From Crocinitomix algicola (GTDB lineage Bacteria; Bacteroidota; Bacteroidia; Flavobacteriales_D; Crocinitomicaceae), in NCBI RefSeq assembly GCF_001661595.2, contig NZ_LYPF02000004.1, positions 124,001 to 188,000 on the forward strand: a stretch of 64,000 nucleotides of DNA. Reading direction: 5' to 3'. Positions 34,583-43,984 of the stretch are shown here, in pieces. Both the position numbers and the translations under genes were made by a program. How positions within the stretch are numbered: the first letter of the stretch is position 1; each line of letters opens with the position of its first letter. The notes beneath the pieces are model-generated. The model was not told the DNA's origin, ran no database searches, and was given only the letters and a program-made list of their open reading frames with translations.

Positions 34583-36994
34583 ATGAAAAATTTCAAACTC
34601 ATCTTAATAGTCCTAACTTCGTTTAGCGTTGGAACGATGGGTTTTGCGCAGTTAACCACGTCAACGGCACTTAGTCCTGCCGAACTTGTTGAGTCTGTTT
34701 TAGTTGGTGACGGGGTAACCGTTTCTGGTGTGACTTATACGGGTGATGCTGAAGCAATCGGTTCGTTCAATGGTGCAAGTACCAACCTTGGGTTGAATAG
34801 CGGGATTATTTTAACTACGGGTACGGTTAAAAATGAAGTTGGTGGATTGGGTGGCGAACAAAGAGGACCCTTTGGTCCAAATGATACCGGTTCAGCTGGA
34901 AAGGCTAATGGACAACCAGGGTATGGTGCTTTAACCTCAATTGCTGGAGTAGAAACAGAAAATGCTGCAATCTTAGAATTTGATTTTGTTCCGCTCAGTG
35001 ATACGGTTCGATTTCGATATGTATTTGGGTCGGATGAATACCCCGAATTTGTTGGAGAAGGATATAACGATGTTTTTGCTTTTTTTATATCAGGACCGGG
35101 CTTCGGAGGAACATATAATATGGCACAAATCCCAGGTGGTGGTGGACCAGTTTCGATTGATAATATTAATAACGGACCAACCAACTCAGGTCCTTGTCAA
35201 AACTGTGAATTTTATATTGAAAATGGAACCGGCGATGAAGACCCTTTTGCTTCAAGCGAGTTTTATATTCAATACGATGGGTTTACTACAGTGATGGAAG
35301 CTGTGGCCGAAGTGCAATGTGGAGAAACGTATCATTTAAGAATTGCTATAGCAGATGCAGGTGACGAAATTTATGATTCTGGAATCTTTCTCGAAGCAAA
35401 TAGTTTAGCGAGTTATGCCCCGCTTGAAATGAGTGCAAGTCTTGATCTTGATGGTTTTGGTGATGGTACGACGATGGCGGAAGGGTGTGAAACTGCAACT
35501 GTTACGGTTAAAAGATCTTATTATTCTGAGTCGCTTAATATTCCTGTGGTTGTAACTGGTTCAGCAACGGAAGGTGTTGATTTTAGCGAAATTCCAGACA
35601 ATGTGTTTTTTCCGGCAGGAGTTTCAACAGTTACTTTTTCGTTTGATGCGTTTTTGGATGAACTCGACGAAGGTACTGAAGACTTGAAAATAGAATTGAA
35701 TCATCCTGACCCTTGTGGTGAAGATAATTTTGTAAGCATAGATATGGCGATAAGAGATGTTGATCCGCTTGAGATAAGTGTCGAAAATAAAGAAGTTTAT
35801 TGCCCAGGAGATGAGGTGGAATTGGAAGTCGTGGTTTCAGGTGGCTTACCTGAATATACGTATGATTGGAGTATAGGAGGTTCTGAACCAACAATAACCA
35901 TTACTCCGGAGTTTACAGCTATTTACGGAGTCACGGTTAATGATGAGTGTATTGGCGAGCCTGTAATCACATTTGGTACCGTGTTTGTTCCAGATTATCC
36001 TCCATTAGGTGTTAACACTTCGCCCGATACATCCGTATTGTGTCCAAATACTCCAAATGTTCTCTATGCAGAACCTTTTGGAGGAGAAGGTAGCTATGCC
36101 TATGAGTGGTATGCGAATGAAGAATTAATTGGAACAGGAACATTTGTTAATGTCTCTCCTATGGTTACCACAACGTATACAATAATCGTTACGGATGGAT
36201 GCGGAAATGTTGTAACAAAGGAGGTTACCATCACGGTAGAAGCTTCAGTCTTAGAGTTAGAAATGAGTCCAGATCAAGTTATTTGCCCTGGAGATTCTAC
36301 TGAAATTTATGTGATAGCAACTGAAGGACTTGGTGATTACACGTATTATTGGCTGCATTCTGGGGAAACAACTTCAAGTATTACAGTTGCACCCTATGAA
36401 ACAACTTCATACACTGTTTCGGTAGAAGACGCATGTCATACCTACGATATAAAAGGTACGACAACAGTTGAAGTCATTCAACCTATTGCTAATTTCGATG
36501 TTTTAACGAGAAATCCAATGGAAGGATTAAGAGTTTCCTTTAGAAATACCTCAGTTGATGGGGTGTCTTGGGATTGGGATTTAGGGAATGGAGAATCTTC
36601 ATCAGAGCATTCGCCAACCGTAATTTATAGGCCTGCTGGTTGGTACGATGTAACTCTAATTGCGTATAATGAAATTGGTTGCTCTGATACCATTACAAAA
36701 CCAATTTATATTAAGCCTGAGTTTTTCTTTTATGCGCCTAATGCATTTACCCCTGCTGATGGTAGATTTAATAATAGTTATGGTGTCAGTATAATTGGAG
36801 CGACCGATTTTGAGTTTCATATCTTTAACCGTTGGGGTGAATTGATTTATTATACAAATGATCGTTACTTTCAATGGGATGGTATGTATAAAGATGAGTT
36901 CGTAGCTGATGGTGTATACGTCTATAAAGCGAAAGTTGCAGATCAAGAATTTAAAGTGCACGAGTTTGAAGGTATAATTACTGTGCTGCGTTGA
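34583..36994 (+). CDS. Secreted choice-of-anchor L adhesin-like protein with T9SS type B sorting domain
   Basis: An 803-aa secreted protein with a signal peptide (about 1-22, ending MGFAQ). Residues 23-270 form a choice-of-anchor L domain, recognised from SGIILTTGTV and FRYVFGSDEYPEF. A Calx-beta-like stretch follows (about 280-395), then three Ig-like modules (about 400-630), each opening with a CPG or CPN turn and a Y-x-W strand. Next comes a PKD domain with WDWDLGNGESS (about 635-708). Last is the gliding-motility-associated (type B) sorting domain, from FYAPNAFTPADG with IFNRWGELIY to the end. The T9SS exports it. A role in adhesion or cell-surface structure is inferred from the domains only. 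Confidence 0.88.
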   Translation: MKNFKLILIVLTSFSVGTMGFAQLTTSTALSPAELVESVLVGDGVTVSGVTYTGDAEAIGSFNGASTNLGLNSGIILTTGTVKNEVGGLGGEQRGPFGPNDTGSAGKANGQPGYGALTSIAGVETENAAILEFDFVPLSDTVRFRYVFGSDEYPEFVGEGYNDVFAFFISGPGFGGTYNMAQIPGGGGPVSIDNINNGPTNSGPCQNCEFYIENGTGDEDPFASSEFYIQYDGFTTVMEAVAEVQCGETYHLRIAIADAGDEIYDSGIFLEANSLASYAPLEMSASLDLDGFGDGTTMAEGCETATVTVKRSYYSESLNIPVVVTGSATEGVDFSEIPDNVFFPAGVSTVTFSFDAFLDELDEGTEDLKIELNHPDPCGEDNFVSIDMAIRDVDPLEISVENKEVYCPGDEVELEVVVSGGLPEYTYDWSIGGSEPTITITPEFTAIYGVTVNDECIGEPVITFGTVFVPDYPPLGVNTSPDTSVLCPNTPNVLYAEPFGGEGSYAYEWYANEELIGTGTFVNVSPMVTTTYTIIVTDGCGNVVTKEVTITVEASVLELEMSPDQVICPGDSTEIYVIATEGLGDYTYYWLHSGETTSSITVAPYETTSYTVSVEDACHTYDIKGTTTVEVIQPIANFDVLTRNPMEGLRVSFRNTSVDGVSWDWDLGNGESSSEHSPTVIYRPAGWYDVTLIAYNEIGCSDTITKPIYIKPEFFFYAPNAFTPADGRFNNSYGVSIIGATDFEFHIFNRWGELIYYTNDRYFQWDGMYKDEFVADGVYVYKAKVADQEFKVHEFEGIITVLR

Positions 36995-37016
36995 TTCAAT
37001 TCTTTCATTACATTTG
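36991..37016 (+). promoter_or_regulatory. Possible promoter of the GH3-like/serine hydrolase gene
   Basis: TACATTTG at 37009-37016 is a perfect TAnnTTTG. A TTG at 36991-36993 lies 15 bases upstream, slightly closer than the usual spacing. It overlaps the last codons of the upstream gene. Confidence 0.45.
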
Positions 37017-37032
37017 TTGAAATCATTCGTCA

Positions 37033-39675
37033 ATGAAACCCTATTCTTACCTGTTTTTATTGTTGCTCCTTTTTAGCTGTACAGATAAAACCGTCGAGAC
37101 ACAACTTAAAGATGAAACACAAAATGATAATAATCCAATCGTAGATAGTTTGTTTGGTGTTTTGGATGAGGAAAAACAATATTTCCAGCACTTTATCCTT
37201 GAGTTTCCAGCAGCTTTTCAAAATAATTTAGATAGTCTCATTAATTGGGTTGCTCTTAAACAGCCTGGGGGGCTTCATTTTAAAGATTGGGATGTTGATA
37301 GCATAACCGTATTTCGAAATAAATTAGAAAAACTGGACATTATTCAACCGTTTATTGAGGTTAGTTATTTTGATTACCTAAACATTTCGCCTTACGCCTA
37401 TTGGTTATCCTCAGAAAAAAACAAAGACCATAATTTAAACAAAGTTTTTGAGAAAGACCGCATATCTTTTATTCATTTTGAAGATATTAAAAAGACAGAT
37501 ACTTTTTATAACTGGCTCAATAACTGGGAAAATAAAAAGAAACATGAATTTATTGTAGCCAATTATTCTGATTCGCATTTTAATGAACACTACAGTCGAT
37601 TTTTGAAGTCGGTAAGGCGTTCAAATCATCATCTCAATCTAGAATTAAATTACCTTGATACTGTAGACTTAAATGCTGTAAAATCGATTTATAATTACCA
37701 AGGTTTATTTTTTGTAAAATCAAAACCTCAAAAAATAAATCAACTAATTAATAATGGTGCTGATGTTGTACGAATTGATGCCCGTCATTTTAATTTGAAA
37801 GATATCCCATATACCCAATGGAAAAAGTCAAATTTTGATAAAGAAAAGTTTATAAAAAGCACGAAAAAAATTCTTTCGTATAAAAGAACTTTTGAAGATA
37901 CTTTGGAATTAAAAAGTCCAGAAGAGCTAAAGCTATTTACTGCACAAAATTTAATTCACAATTCACATTCCCTTTTGAGGGACAAAAATAGTCTAATACC
38001 ATTGTCTCCGGGATATAAAATTTTGGGAAGCTCGCAATTAAGTATTAATGCTAAAATCAAGCAGGGGGATAGAATTAGATTTGAGGATTTTAATTTTAAG
38101 AATACAATACCCGTACTAGAAAAGAAACGTGGTAAGCTGGTTGTTTTTATACCCGATACGTTGTCATTGGACAATGTAGAACAGTTGAATAAATTAACGA
38201 ATAGGAATGAAATAGTGTTTTGTATTTCTAATGTTAAACATATCAATGTATTGGATTCAGTTGGAACATTAGTTTATCAAAGAATAGATTCTATAAATGG
38301 AGGTGATCAAACTAACTTTATTCAAGCATTATCTGGGCATATGACTTTCAACGGTAATCTGCCTTTATCCAACAGTTTAATGGAAGGAATAAAAACGACA
38401 AAAAAGAAGCTGGCAAGAACTACACCAATATTTTGCGGAATTAGTGCAGACTCTTTGAATAATATTGATAAATCTGTCCGCGTAGCTATAAACGGAAGGG
38501 CTTTTCCAGGTTGTCAAGTGCTAGTTGCGAAAGACGGGAATATAATTTATGACAAAAATTTTGGACACCATACCTACCAACGAACGCAAAAAGTGACGGG
38601 AGAATCAATATACGATGTTGCTTCACTGACAAAAGTCGTTGCTACTACGATGATCGGGATGAGACTGTATGAAGCGGGGTTGTTTAAATTAAATGATAGT
38701 CTTTATCAATACCTTCCTGATTCGCTCGATGATTGTTTAAAACGGCCAAGTACCCTCAGAAATATAACCTTTCAAGAATTGTTTACTCATACAAGCGGTT
38801 TGCCGTCAGGTTTCCCAGTTTTACCTTATATGCAATACACGAATGAAGAAGTTGGTCGTTACGATAAATTTTATTGTGATAAACAAGATTCTCTCTACAC
38901 CATCCCAGTAGCAGAAAATTTATTTCTAGATGAAGAGTATAAAGACTCAATTTGGTTAAAACTGCATGAATTATGGATTGATCCTTCTAAGACTTACAGG
39001 TATAGTGATGTTAATATGAATGTTTTGTACGAAATATTTAAACATATTATTCGATCAAATAATCGAGTATTAAATGTTGACTTAAACGATTTAGCTGATG
39101 AGGATTTATTTGAATTTGTATTAACACGAGATGTGTATGATCGTTTAGAAATGGGGAATACAGGCTACAATCCTTTGATTCGAACAGCAAAAGAGCAAAT
39201 TGTTCCGACAGAGAATGAACGATTTTGGCGCAAGCAATTGCTTCAGGGTTATGTGCATGATCCAAATGCTGCGCTTTTAGGGGGTGTTGCAGGCAATGCA
39301 GGTATTTTCTCTACAACTAATGATTTAGCAATCCTAGGAGAGATGCTATTGAATGGGGGAGTGTATAACGATGAGCGCATATTGAATAAATCTACCATTG
39401 ATTTATTTACATCTTCTCAAGCTAATTCGTGGAGAGGTTTAGGGTTTAATAAACCCTCTTTTACTTCTACTGCTTACGGTTGTGCGGATAGTGCTCCTCC
39501 AGAAACTTATGGTCATACTGGTTTTACAGGAACATGTATTTGGATGGATCCAATAAATCATTTGACCTATGTATTTTTGTCAAATCGTGTACATCCCTCA
39601 GTTAATAATCGAATATATCAATATGCTATACGCTCAGCTATTCATCAAATTGTCTATGATGCAGAACTACTTTAG
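37033..39675 (+). CDS. Lipoprotein: degenerate GH3-like region fused to a class C beta-lactamase-type serine hydrolase
   Basis: An 880-aa lipoprotein with lipobox Cys16 (LLFSC). The C-terminal half (about 480-875) is a serine hydrolase of the penicillin-binding/beta-lactamase class C fold. Catalytic Ser531 and Lys534 are in ASLTK, Tyr657 is in YSDVN, and HTG is at 828-830, so the site looks intact. The N-terminal 460 residues show faint glycoside hydrolase family 3 traits: INNGADVVRID, and the domain-boundary pattern AQNLIHNSHSLLRDKNSLIPL (counted in two parts). Conserved GH3 motifs such as KHFPGHG are missing. Bacteroidota commonly encode intact GH3-hydrolase fusions near 1000 aa, and this one appears shortened and decayed in its first half. 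The likely site of action is the envelope, on muropeptides or esters. Confidence 0.85.
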   Translation: MKPYSYLFLLLLLFSCTDKTVETQLKDETQNDNNPIVDSLFGVLDEEKQYFQHFILEFPAAFQNNLDSLINWVALKQPGGLHFKDWDVDSITVFRNKLEKLDIIQPFIEVSYFDYLNISPYAYWLSSEKNKDHNLNKVFEKDRISFIHFEDIKKTDTFYNWLNNWENKKKHEFIVANYSDSHFNEHYSRFLKSVRRSNHHLNLELNYLDTVDLNAVKSIYNYQGLFFVKSKPQKINQLINNGADVVRIDARHFNLKDIPYTQWKKSNFDKEKFIKSTKKILSYKRTFEDTLELKSPEELKLFTAQNLIHNSHSLLRDKNSLIPLSPGYKILGSSQLSINAKIKQGDRIRFEDFNFKNTIPVLEKKRGKLVVFIPDTLSLDNVEQLNKLTNRNEIVFCISNVKHINVLDSVGTLVYQRIDSINGGDQTNFIQALSGHMTFNGNLPLSNSLMEGIKTTKKKLARTTPIFCGISADSLNNIDKSVRVAINGRAFPGCQVLVAKDGNIIYDKNFGHHTYQRTQKVTGESIYDVASLTKVVATTMIGMRLYEAGLFKLNDSLYQYLPDSLDDCLKRPSTLRNITFQELFTHTSGLPSGFPVLPYMQYTNEEVGRYDKFYCDKQDSLYTIPVAENLFLDEEYKDSIWLKLHELWIDPSKTYRYSDVNMNVLYEIFKHIIRSNNRVLNVDLNDLADEDLFEFVLTRDVYDRLEMGNTGYNPLIRTAKEQIVPTENERFWRKQLLQGYVHDPNAALLGGVAGNAGIFSTTNDLAILGEMLLNGGVYNDERILNKSTIDLFTSSQANSWRGLGFNKPSFTSTAYGCADSAPPETYGHTGFTGTCIWMDPINHLTYVFLSNRVHPSVNNRIYQYAIRSAIHQIVYDAELL

Positions 39676-39686
39676 ATAATATTTCA

Positions 39687-39694
39687 TATTTTTG
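39687..39694 (+). promoter_or_regulatory. Possible -7 element for the first VCBS lipoprotein gene
   Basis: TATTTTTG is a perfect TAnnTTTG, 20 bases before the ATG. A matching -33 box is not seen. Confidence 0.35.
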
Positions 39695-39714
39695 AGTAAA
39701 CCAACTGTATTAAT

Positions 39715-42700
39715 ATGAATTTGACTAAAGCTACCGCTTTAATGGGGCTATGCTATTTGGTATTCTCATGTATCAATAAACAACATAAACTAGAAATCCC
39801 CCAAGAAAATCAAGTCGAATTTGAGATGAGTTTTGAACAAGTGAGCCCATCTCATTCAGGTATTGATTTTATCAATTCTATTCAAGAGAATGACGAATTT
39901 AATTACTATAAGTATGAGGATATATACAGTGGTGGTGGTGTCGCTACTGGAGATGTGAATAACGACGGATTAATTGATATTTATTTTACAGGGAATCATG
40001 TTTCTGATAAATTGTATCTAAATCAAGGAGAGATGGTTTTTGAAGATGTAACAGACAAAGCCTTTGATTATGATTTAGCAAAAGGTTGGCATACAGCAGT
40101 AAACATGGTGGATATTAATGCAGACGGATGGTTGGACATTTTTGTGTGTAGGTCGGGTAAACTAAATCAACGAGCGCTATTTTCAAATTTACTTTTTATC
40201 AATAATCAAGACGGAACTTTTACGGAACAGGCAGAGGCTTACGGTTTGGCGCTAAAAAAAAGAACGATGAATGCCGCATTTTTTGACTACGATAATGACG
40301 GTGATTTAGATCTTTATATGCTCAATCATCCGCATCAATATGAAGAAGGACTTTTTTCTGGGCAGGAGTTAAGATCACTTAAAACTGTAGGGCCTGATGC
40401 TGATATGTTTCTTGAAAATCAGAACGGTTTGTTTGTAGATGTGTCTGAGAAGGTTGGAGTACGAAACAATATGTACGGTTTGGGAATAGGTGTAGCAGAT
40501 ATTGACGGGAATGGGTATTTAGATGTTTATGTTTCTAATGATTATGAAGATCCAGATTTACTCTACATGAACAACGGGGATGGCACCTTTACTGAAGAAG
40601 CAAAAAAGCGATTCAAGCATTTTTCTAATTTTTCAATGGGGAATGATATTGCCGATATTAATAATGACGGATTTTTGGATGTTGTTACACTAGATATGGC
40701 AGCGGAAGATCATGTGCGTTCAAAGCGGAATATGGGAGGAATGAGCACATCTTACTTCTGGCAAATTGTGGATGTAGGATTTCACTATCAATTTATGTTT
40801 AATTGTTTGCAGCTGAATAATGGCAATGGAACGTTTAGCGATATAGGGCAGATGGCAGGAATTTCGAAAACTGATTGGAGCTGGGCACCTTTGATTGCAG
40901 ATTTTGATAATGATGGATTTAAGGATTTGTTTGTGACCAATGGTTTTAAAAGGGATGTGAGGGATAATGACTATAATAATCAATACTTTAAAAAGAAACA
41001 AAGCGGAGGAATTGAAGATTTACAGCAAGAATTAGCATTAATTCCAGCTACTAAAATTGAAAATTATATGTTCCGAAATAACGGTAACCTGACTTTTGAA
41101 AAAGCAACAAAAGATTGGGGTTTAGATGTGCCAATCAACTCGAATGGAGCGGCATATGCAGATCTAGATAATGACGGTGATCTCGATTTAATCGTGAATA
41201 ATATGGAGGAGGAATCACTTATATTTGAAAATAAATTGCAAGGAAACTCAAATAACTATTTAAGGGTTAAGATTGATGGTTACAAAGATAATTCTCTAGG
41301 TCTAGGAACAAAGGTTTGGGTGTATACGGATGATGGTAGGCTATATCAAGAATTTCAAATCTCGAGGGGGTTTATTTCTAGCGTTGAACCTTATTTGCAT
41401 TTTGGTCTTGGTGATAGCAAGGTTAATAAAGTTGTTGCGAAATGGTTGGATGGTACTGTGGTTGAGGTGAGTCACCCAAAACCAAATAGCATATTGAATT
41501 TGAAGTATCAACAAGGAAAAATTAAATCAATCACGCAAAGTAAGCATGAGATGTTGTTCAAAGATATTACAGATTCTCTGCTTTCGCATAAACATGTTGA
41601 AGTTCCTTTTAATGATTTTGAAACAGAGGTTTTGTTACCGAATAAGCTGTCGCAGGCCGGTCCTTTTATTACTAAAGGAGATGTGAATGGAGATGGATTG
41701 GAAGATATATATATATCGGCTCCAAAAGGAGAAAAAGGACGCATGTTAGTTCAAACAAATCGTGGTTTTGTTGAAAAAAATGGACCTTGGCAAAAAGAAG
41801 TTGAACGCGAAGAAATGGATGCCTTGTTTTTTGATGCAGATAATGATGGCGATTTGGATTTGTATGTTGTGAGTGGAGGAAATGAGTATTATTTCGATTC
41901 TCCTTTTCTTGTTGATCAGCTATACATCAATGACGGAAAAGGTAACTTTAAAAATGAGTCCAAGCGTCTGCCACAAATTCCTATTGGCGGTCAAACTGTT
42001 GCAGCAGCTGATTATGATCAAGATGGAGATTTAGACTTGTTTGTTGGAGGAAGGCAAGTACCAGGCTATTATCCATATGTACCCAAAAGTTATTTGTTTA
42101 AAAATGAAGATGGTCGATTTATTGATGTAACGGGTTCTTCTCCAGATGTGCAAGGTGCGGGATTGGTTACGGATGCTTTATTTGATGATTTTGATCAAGA
42201 TGGAGACCCAGATTTAATAATTGTAGGAGAATGGATGCCAATTTCTTTTTATGAGAATAATCAAGGTGCTTTTTCAAATGTCACTGCTCTCTATAACTCA
42301 ACGCAATCCGTTGGTTGGTGGTATAGCATTGATAAGGGAGATTTAAATAATGATGGTAAATCTGATTTTGTTGTAGGAAATCTTGGTGAAAATAATAAGT
42401 TTCATCCAACCGTAGAAAAGCCCTTAGAGGTTTATTGTCATGATTTTGATGGAAATGGAACAAATGACATTGTTTTGGCAAAATACCAAGATAAGACGTG
42501 TTACCCAGTTAGGGGACGCCAATGCTCTTCTGAACAAATGCCTTTCATACAGAAAAAATTCCCAACTTATAGTGAATTTGCAGCGGCAGATTTAAATAAA
42601 ATCTACGGTGAAGCTAATTTGGATAAGGCTTTACATTTTACCGCAACCAGTTTTAGTTCAGTTGTGTTGGTTAGTAAAAATGGTAAATTCGAAGAGAAGC

Positions 42701-43038
42701 ATTTGGCAACAGAATGTCAGATGGCGCCTATAAATCGTTCAGTTTTTGCGGATGTTAATGATGATGGAAATATAGATGTTATTACTGCCGGGAACAATTA
42801 CGCGGCAGAAGTGGAAACAATTCGTTACGATGCTGGACGTGGTACAGTTCTACTCGGAGATGGCAGTGGAGGTTTAAAGGCACTTGCACCAACTGAGTCT
42901 GGTTTTTTTGATAATAATGATGTTAAGGATATGGAACTTGTAAAAATGCCCAATCAAACCATCGTAATTACAGTTTCAAATCAGGGTAAGGCTAAAACGC
43001 ATCGTGCCTTAAAACTAGTAAATAGCTTAACCTTATAA
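39715..43038 (+). CDS. VCBS/FG-GAP repeat lipoprotein with ASPIC/UnbV (CRTAC1-like) region, copy 1
   Basis: An 1107-aa surface or periplasmic lipoprotein (lipobox Cys19, LVFSC). It is a chain of FG-GAP/VCBS beta-propeller blades, each with a calcium-loop pattern of the DxNxDGxxD or DxDxDGDxD type, for example GDVNNDGLIDIYFTG and DYDNDGDLDLYMLN. A UnbV/ASPIC-like segment lies near 510-590 (FISSVEPYLHFGLGD). A second propeller follows from about 640 to 1000. The block EDHVRSKRNMGGMST (near 337) is shared almost exactly with the paralogue at 43985-47326. Homologues are frequent in Bacteroidota, often near SusCD-type loci, but no SusC or SusD gene is visible here. The function is unknown. Protein or glycan binding is a guess. 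Confidence 0.88.
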   Translation: MNLTKATALMGLCYLVFSCINKQHKLEIPQENQVEFEMSFEQVSPSHSGIDFINSIQENDEFNYYKYEDIYSGGGVATGDVNNDGLIDIYFTGNHVSDKLYLNQGEMVFEDVTDKAFDYDLAKGWHTAVNMVDINADGWLDIFVCRSGKLNQRALFSNLLFINNQDGTFTEQAEAYGLALKKRTMNAAFFDYDNDGDLDLYMLNHPHQYEEGLFSGQELRSLKTVGPDADMFLENQNGLFVDVSEKVGVRNNMYGLGIGVADIDGNGYLDVYVSNDYEDPDLLYMNNGDGTFTEEAKKRFKHFSNFSMGNDIADINNDGFLDVVTLDMAAEDHVRSKRNMGGMSTSYFWQIVDVGFHYQFMFNCLQLNNGNGTFSDIGQMAGISKTDWSWAPLIADFDNDGFKDLFVTNGFKRDVRDNDYNNQYFKKKQSGGIEDLQQELALIPATKIENYMFRNNGNLTFEKATKDWGLDVPINSNGAAYADLDNDGDLDLIVNNMEEESLIFENKLQGNSNNYLRVKIDGYKDNSLGLGTKVWVYTDDGRLYQEFQISRGFISSVEPYLHFGLGDSKVNKVVAKWLDGTVVEVSHPKPNSILNLKYQQGKIKSITQSKHEMLFKDITDSLLSHKHVEVPFNDFETEVLLPNKLSQAGPFITKGDVNGDGLEDIYISAPKGEKGRMLVQTNRGFVEKNGPWQKEVEREEMDALFFDADNDGDLDLYVVSGGNEYYFDSPFLVDQLYINDGKGNFKNESKRLPQIPIGGQTVAAADYDQDGDLDLFVGGRQVPGYYPYVPKSYLFKNEDGRFIDVTGSSPDVQGAGLVTDALFDDFDQDGDPDLIIVGEWMPISFYENNQGAFSNVTALYNSTQSVGWWYSIDKGDLNNDGKSDFVVGNLGENNKFHPTVEKPLEVYCHDFDGNGTNDIVLAKYQDKTCYPVRGRQCSSEQMPFIQKKFPTYSEFAAADLNKIYGEANLDKALHFTATSFSSVVLVSKNGKFEEKHLATECQMAPINRSVFADVNDDGNIDVITAGNNYAAEVETIRYDAGRGTVLLGDGSGGLKALAPTESGFFDNNDVKDMELVKMPNQTIVITVSNQGKAKTHRALKLVNSLTL

Positions 43039-43818
43039 AGATTTTGTTCTACCTCCATCTACTGGAACATTAATGCCGTTGATGTAACTGGCCGCTGGTG
43101 AAGCAAGAAATGCTATAGCATTCGCCACTTCTTCAGGTTCAGCAATTCGCTGCATAGGTGATGCATGTGACATTTCTTTTAATATCTCCCCATAAGATTT
43201 TCCAGTTTTTGCACTTTTATTTTCAATGATCGATTTTAAACGAACGGTATTGGTGGCTCCTGGTAAAACGTTGTTGACTGTAATGTTGTATTGACCCAAT
43301 TCATTCGCTAATGTTTTACTCCAATTGGCTACCGCTCCTCTGATTGTGTTAGAAACACCTAGATTTGGTAAAGGTTGTTTTACTGATGTTGAAATCACGT
43401 TGATAATACGACCATAGCCAGCTTTTATCATCAGTTCCTTAACATTAGTAACCAAAATATGATTGCATATTAAGTGCATATTAAATGCAGCCGTGAATTC
43501 TTCTATGTTTGCCGTGTTGATTGGTCCGCCAGCCGGGCCTCCTGTATTGTTAACTAATATTTCAACCGACTTCCCGTTCAGGAATTTTTTAAGTTTCGAT
43601 TCTAATTCTTGGGGTTGTGTGAAATCAACGACCAACAAATCATGAATTTGATTCTTAGAAGTGTCAAGACTGTTTTTAGCCGCCATTAGTTTTTCTTCGT
43701 TTCGAGCGATTAAAATAATATTTGCTCCAAGTGAAGCTAATTCACGAGCTGTTGCTAAACCAATTCCTTGTGTGCTTCCACAAACAATTGCAGTTTTATT
43801 TGTCAAATCTAAGTTCAT
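43033..43818 (-). CDS. SDR-family oxidoreductase lacking the canonical Tyr/Lys
   Basis: A 261-aa short-chain dehydrogenase-fold protein. The cofactor motif is GSTQGIG (14-20), the NNTGG motif lies at 90-94, and the C-terminal NVPVDGG is typical of FabG-like members. By alignment from Ser143, the catalytic Tyr and Lys of YxxxK fall on Ser156 and Arg160 (GVSNTIRGAV), so classical catalysis is doubtful or altered. The start ATG at 43818 is preferred over the upstream TTG at 43836, because a perfect -7 element lies 16 bases before it. The stop codon abuts that of the opposing VCBS gene with no gap. It lies between two VCBS paralogues on the other strand. Confidence 0.88.
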   Translation of the reverse strand: MNLDLTNKTAIVCGSTQGIGLATARELASLGANIILIARNEEKLMAAKNSLDTSKNQIHDLLVVDFTQPQELESKLKKFLNGKSVEILVNNTGGPAGGPINTANIEEFTAAFNMHLICNHILVTNVKELMIKAGYGRIINVISTSVKQPLPNLGVSNTIRGAVANWSKTLANELGQYNITVNNVLPGATNTVRLKSIIENKSAKTGKSYGEILKEMSHASPMQRIAEPEEVANAIAFLASPAASYINGINVPVDGGRTKSL

Positions 43819-43833
43819 TCGAAATTTTTTTAA

Positions 43834-43841
43834 CAAAGGTA
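43834..43841 (-). promoter_or_regulatory. Possible -7 element for the SDR gene
   Basis: The minus strand reads TACCTTTG, a perfect TAnnTTTG, 16 bases before the ATG at 43818. It supports that start, although no clear -33 TTTG is seen. Confidence 0.45.
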
Positions 43842-43951
43842 AAAATTACTTGTTTGTTTTAATAGTTTTGTTCAGAGTTCTTGATTAACATATATATATT
43901 GCACCTTCTTTTCGAAGGTGAAAAGGGTGAGTATAAGTAGAATTATATTAG

Positions 43952-43959
43952 TATATTTG
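43952..43959 (+). promoter_or_regulatory. Possible -7 element for the second VCBS lipoprotein gene
   Basis: TATATTTG is a perfect TAnnTTTG, 25 bases before the ATG at 43985. The -33 region has no obvious TTTG. Confidence 0.45.
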
Positions 43960-43984
43960 TTTGACAGCTAATTAAAACTTTGAT

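Noticed and set aside
34735-35184. 149-codon minus-strand frame inside the choice-of-anchor L gene
   Set aside because: Its Pro-rich content mirrors Gly codons of the real gene on the other strand. No start signal or motif was found.
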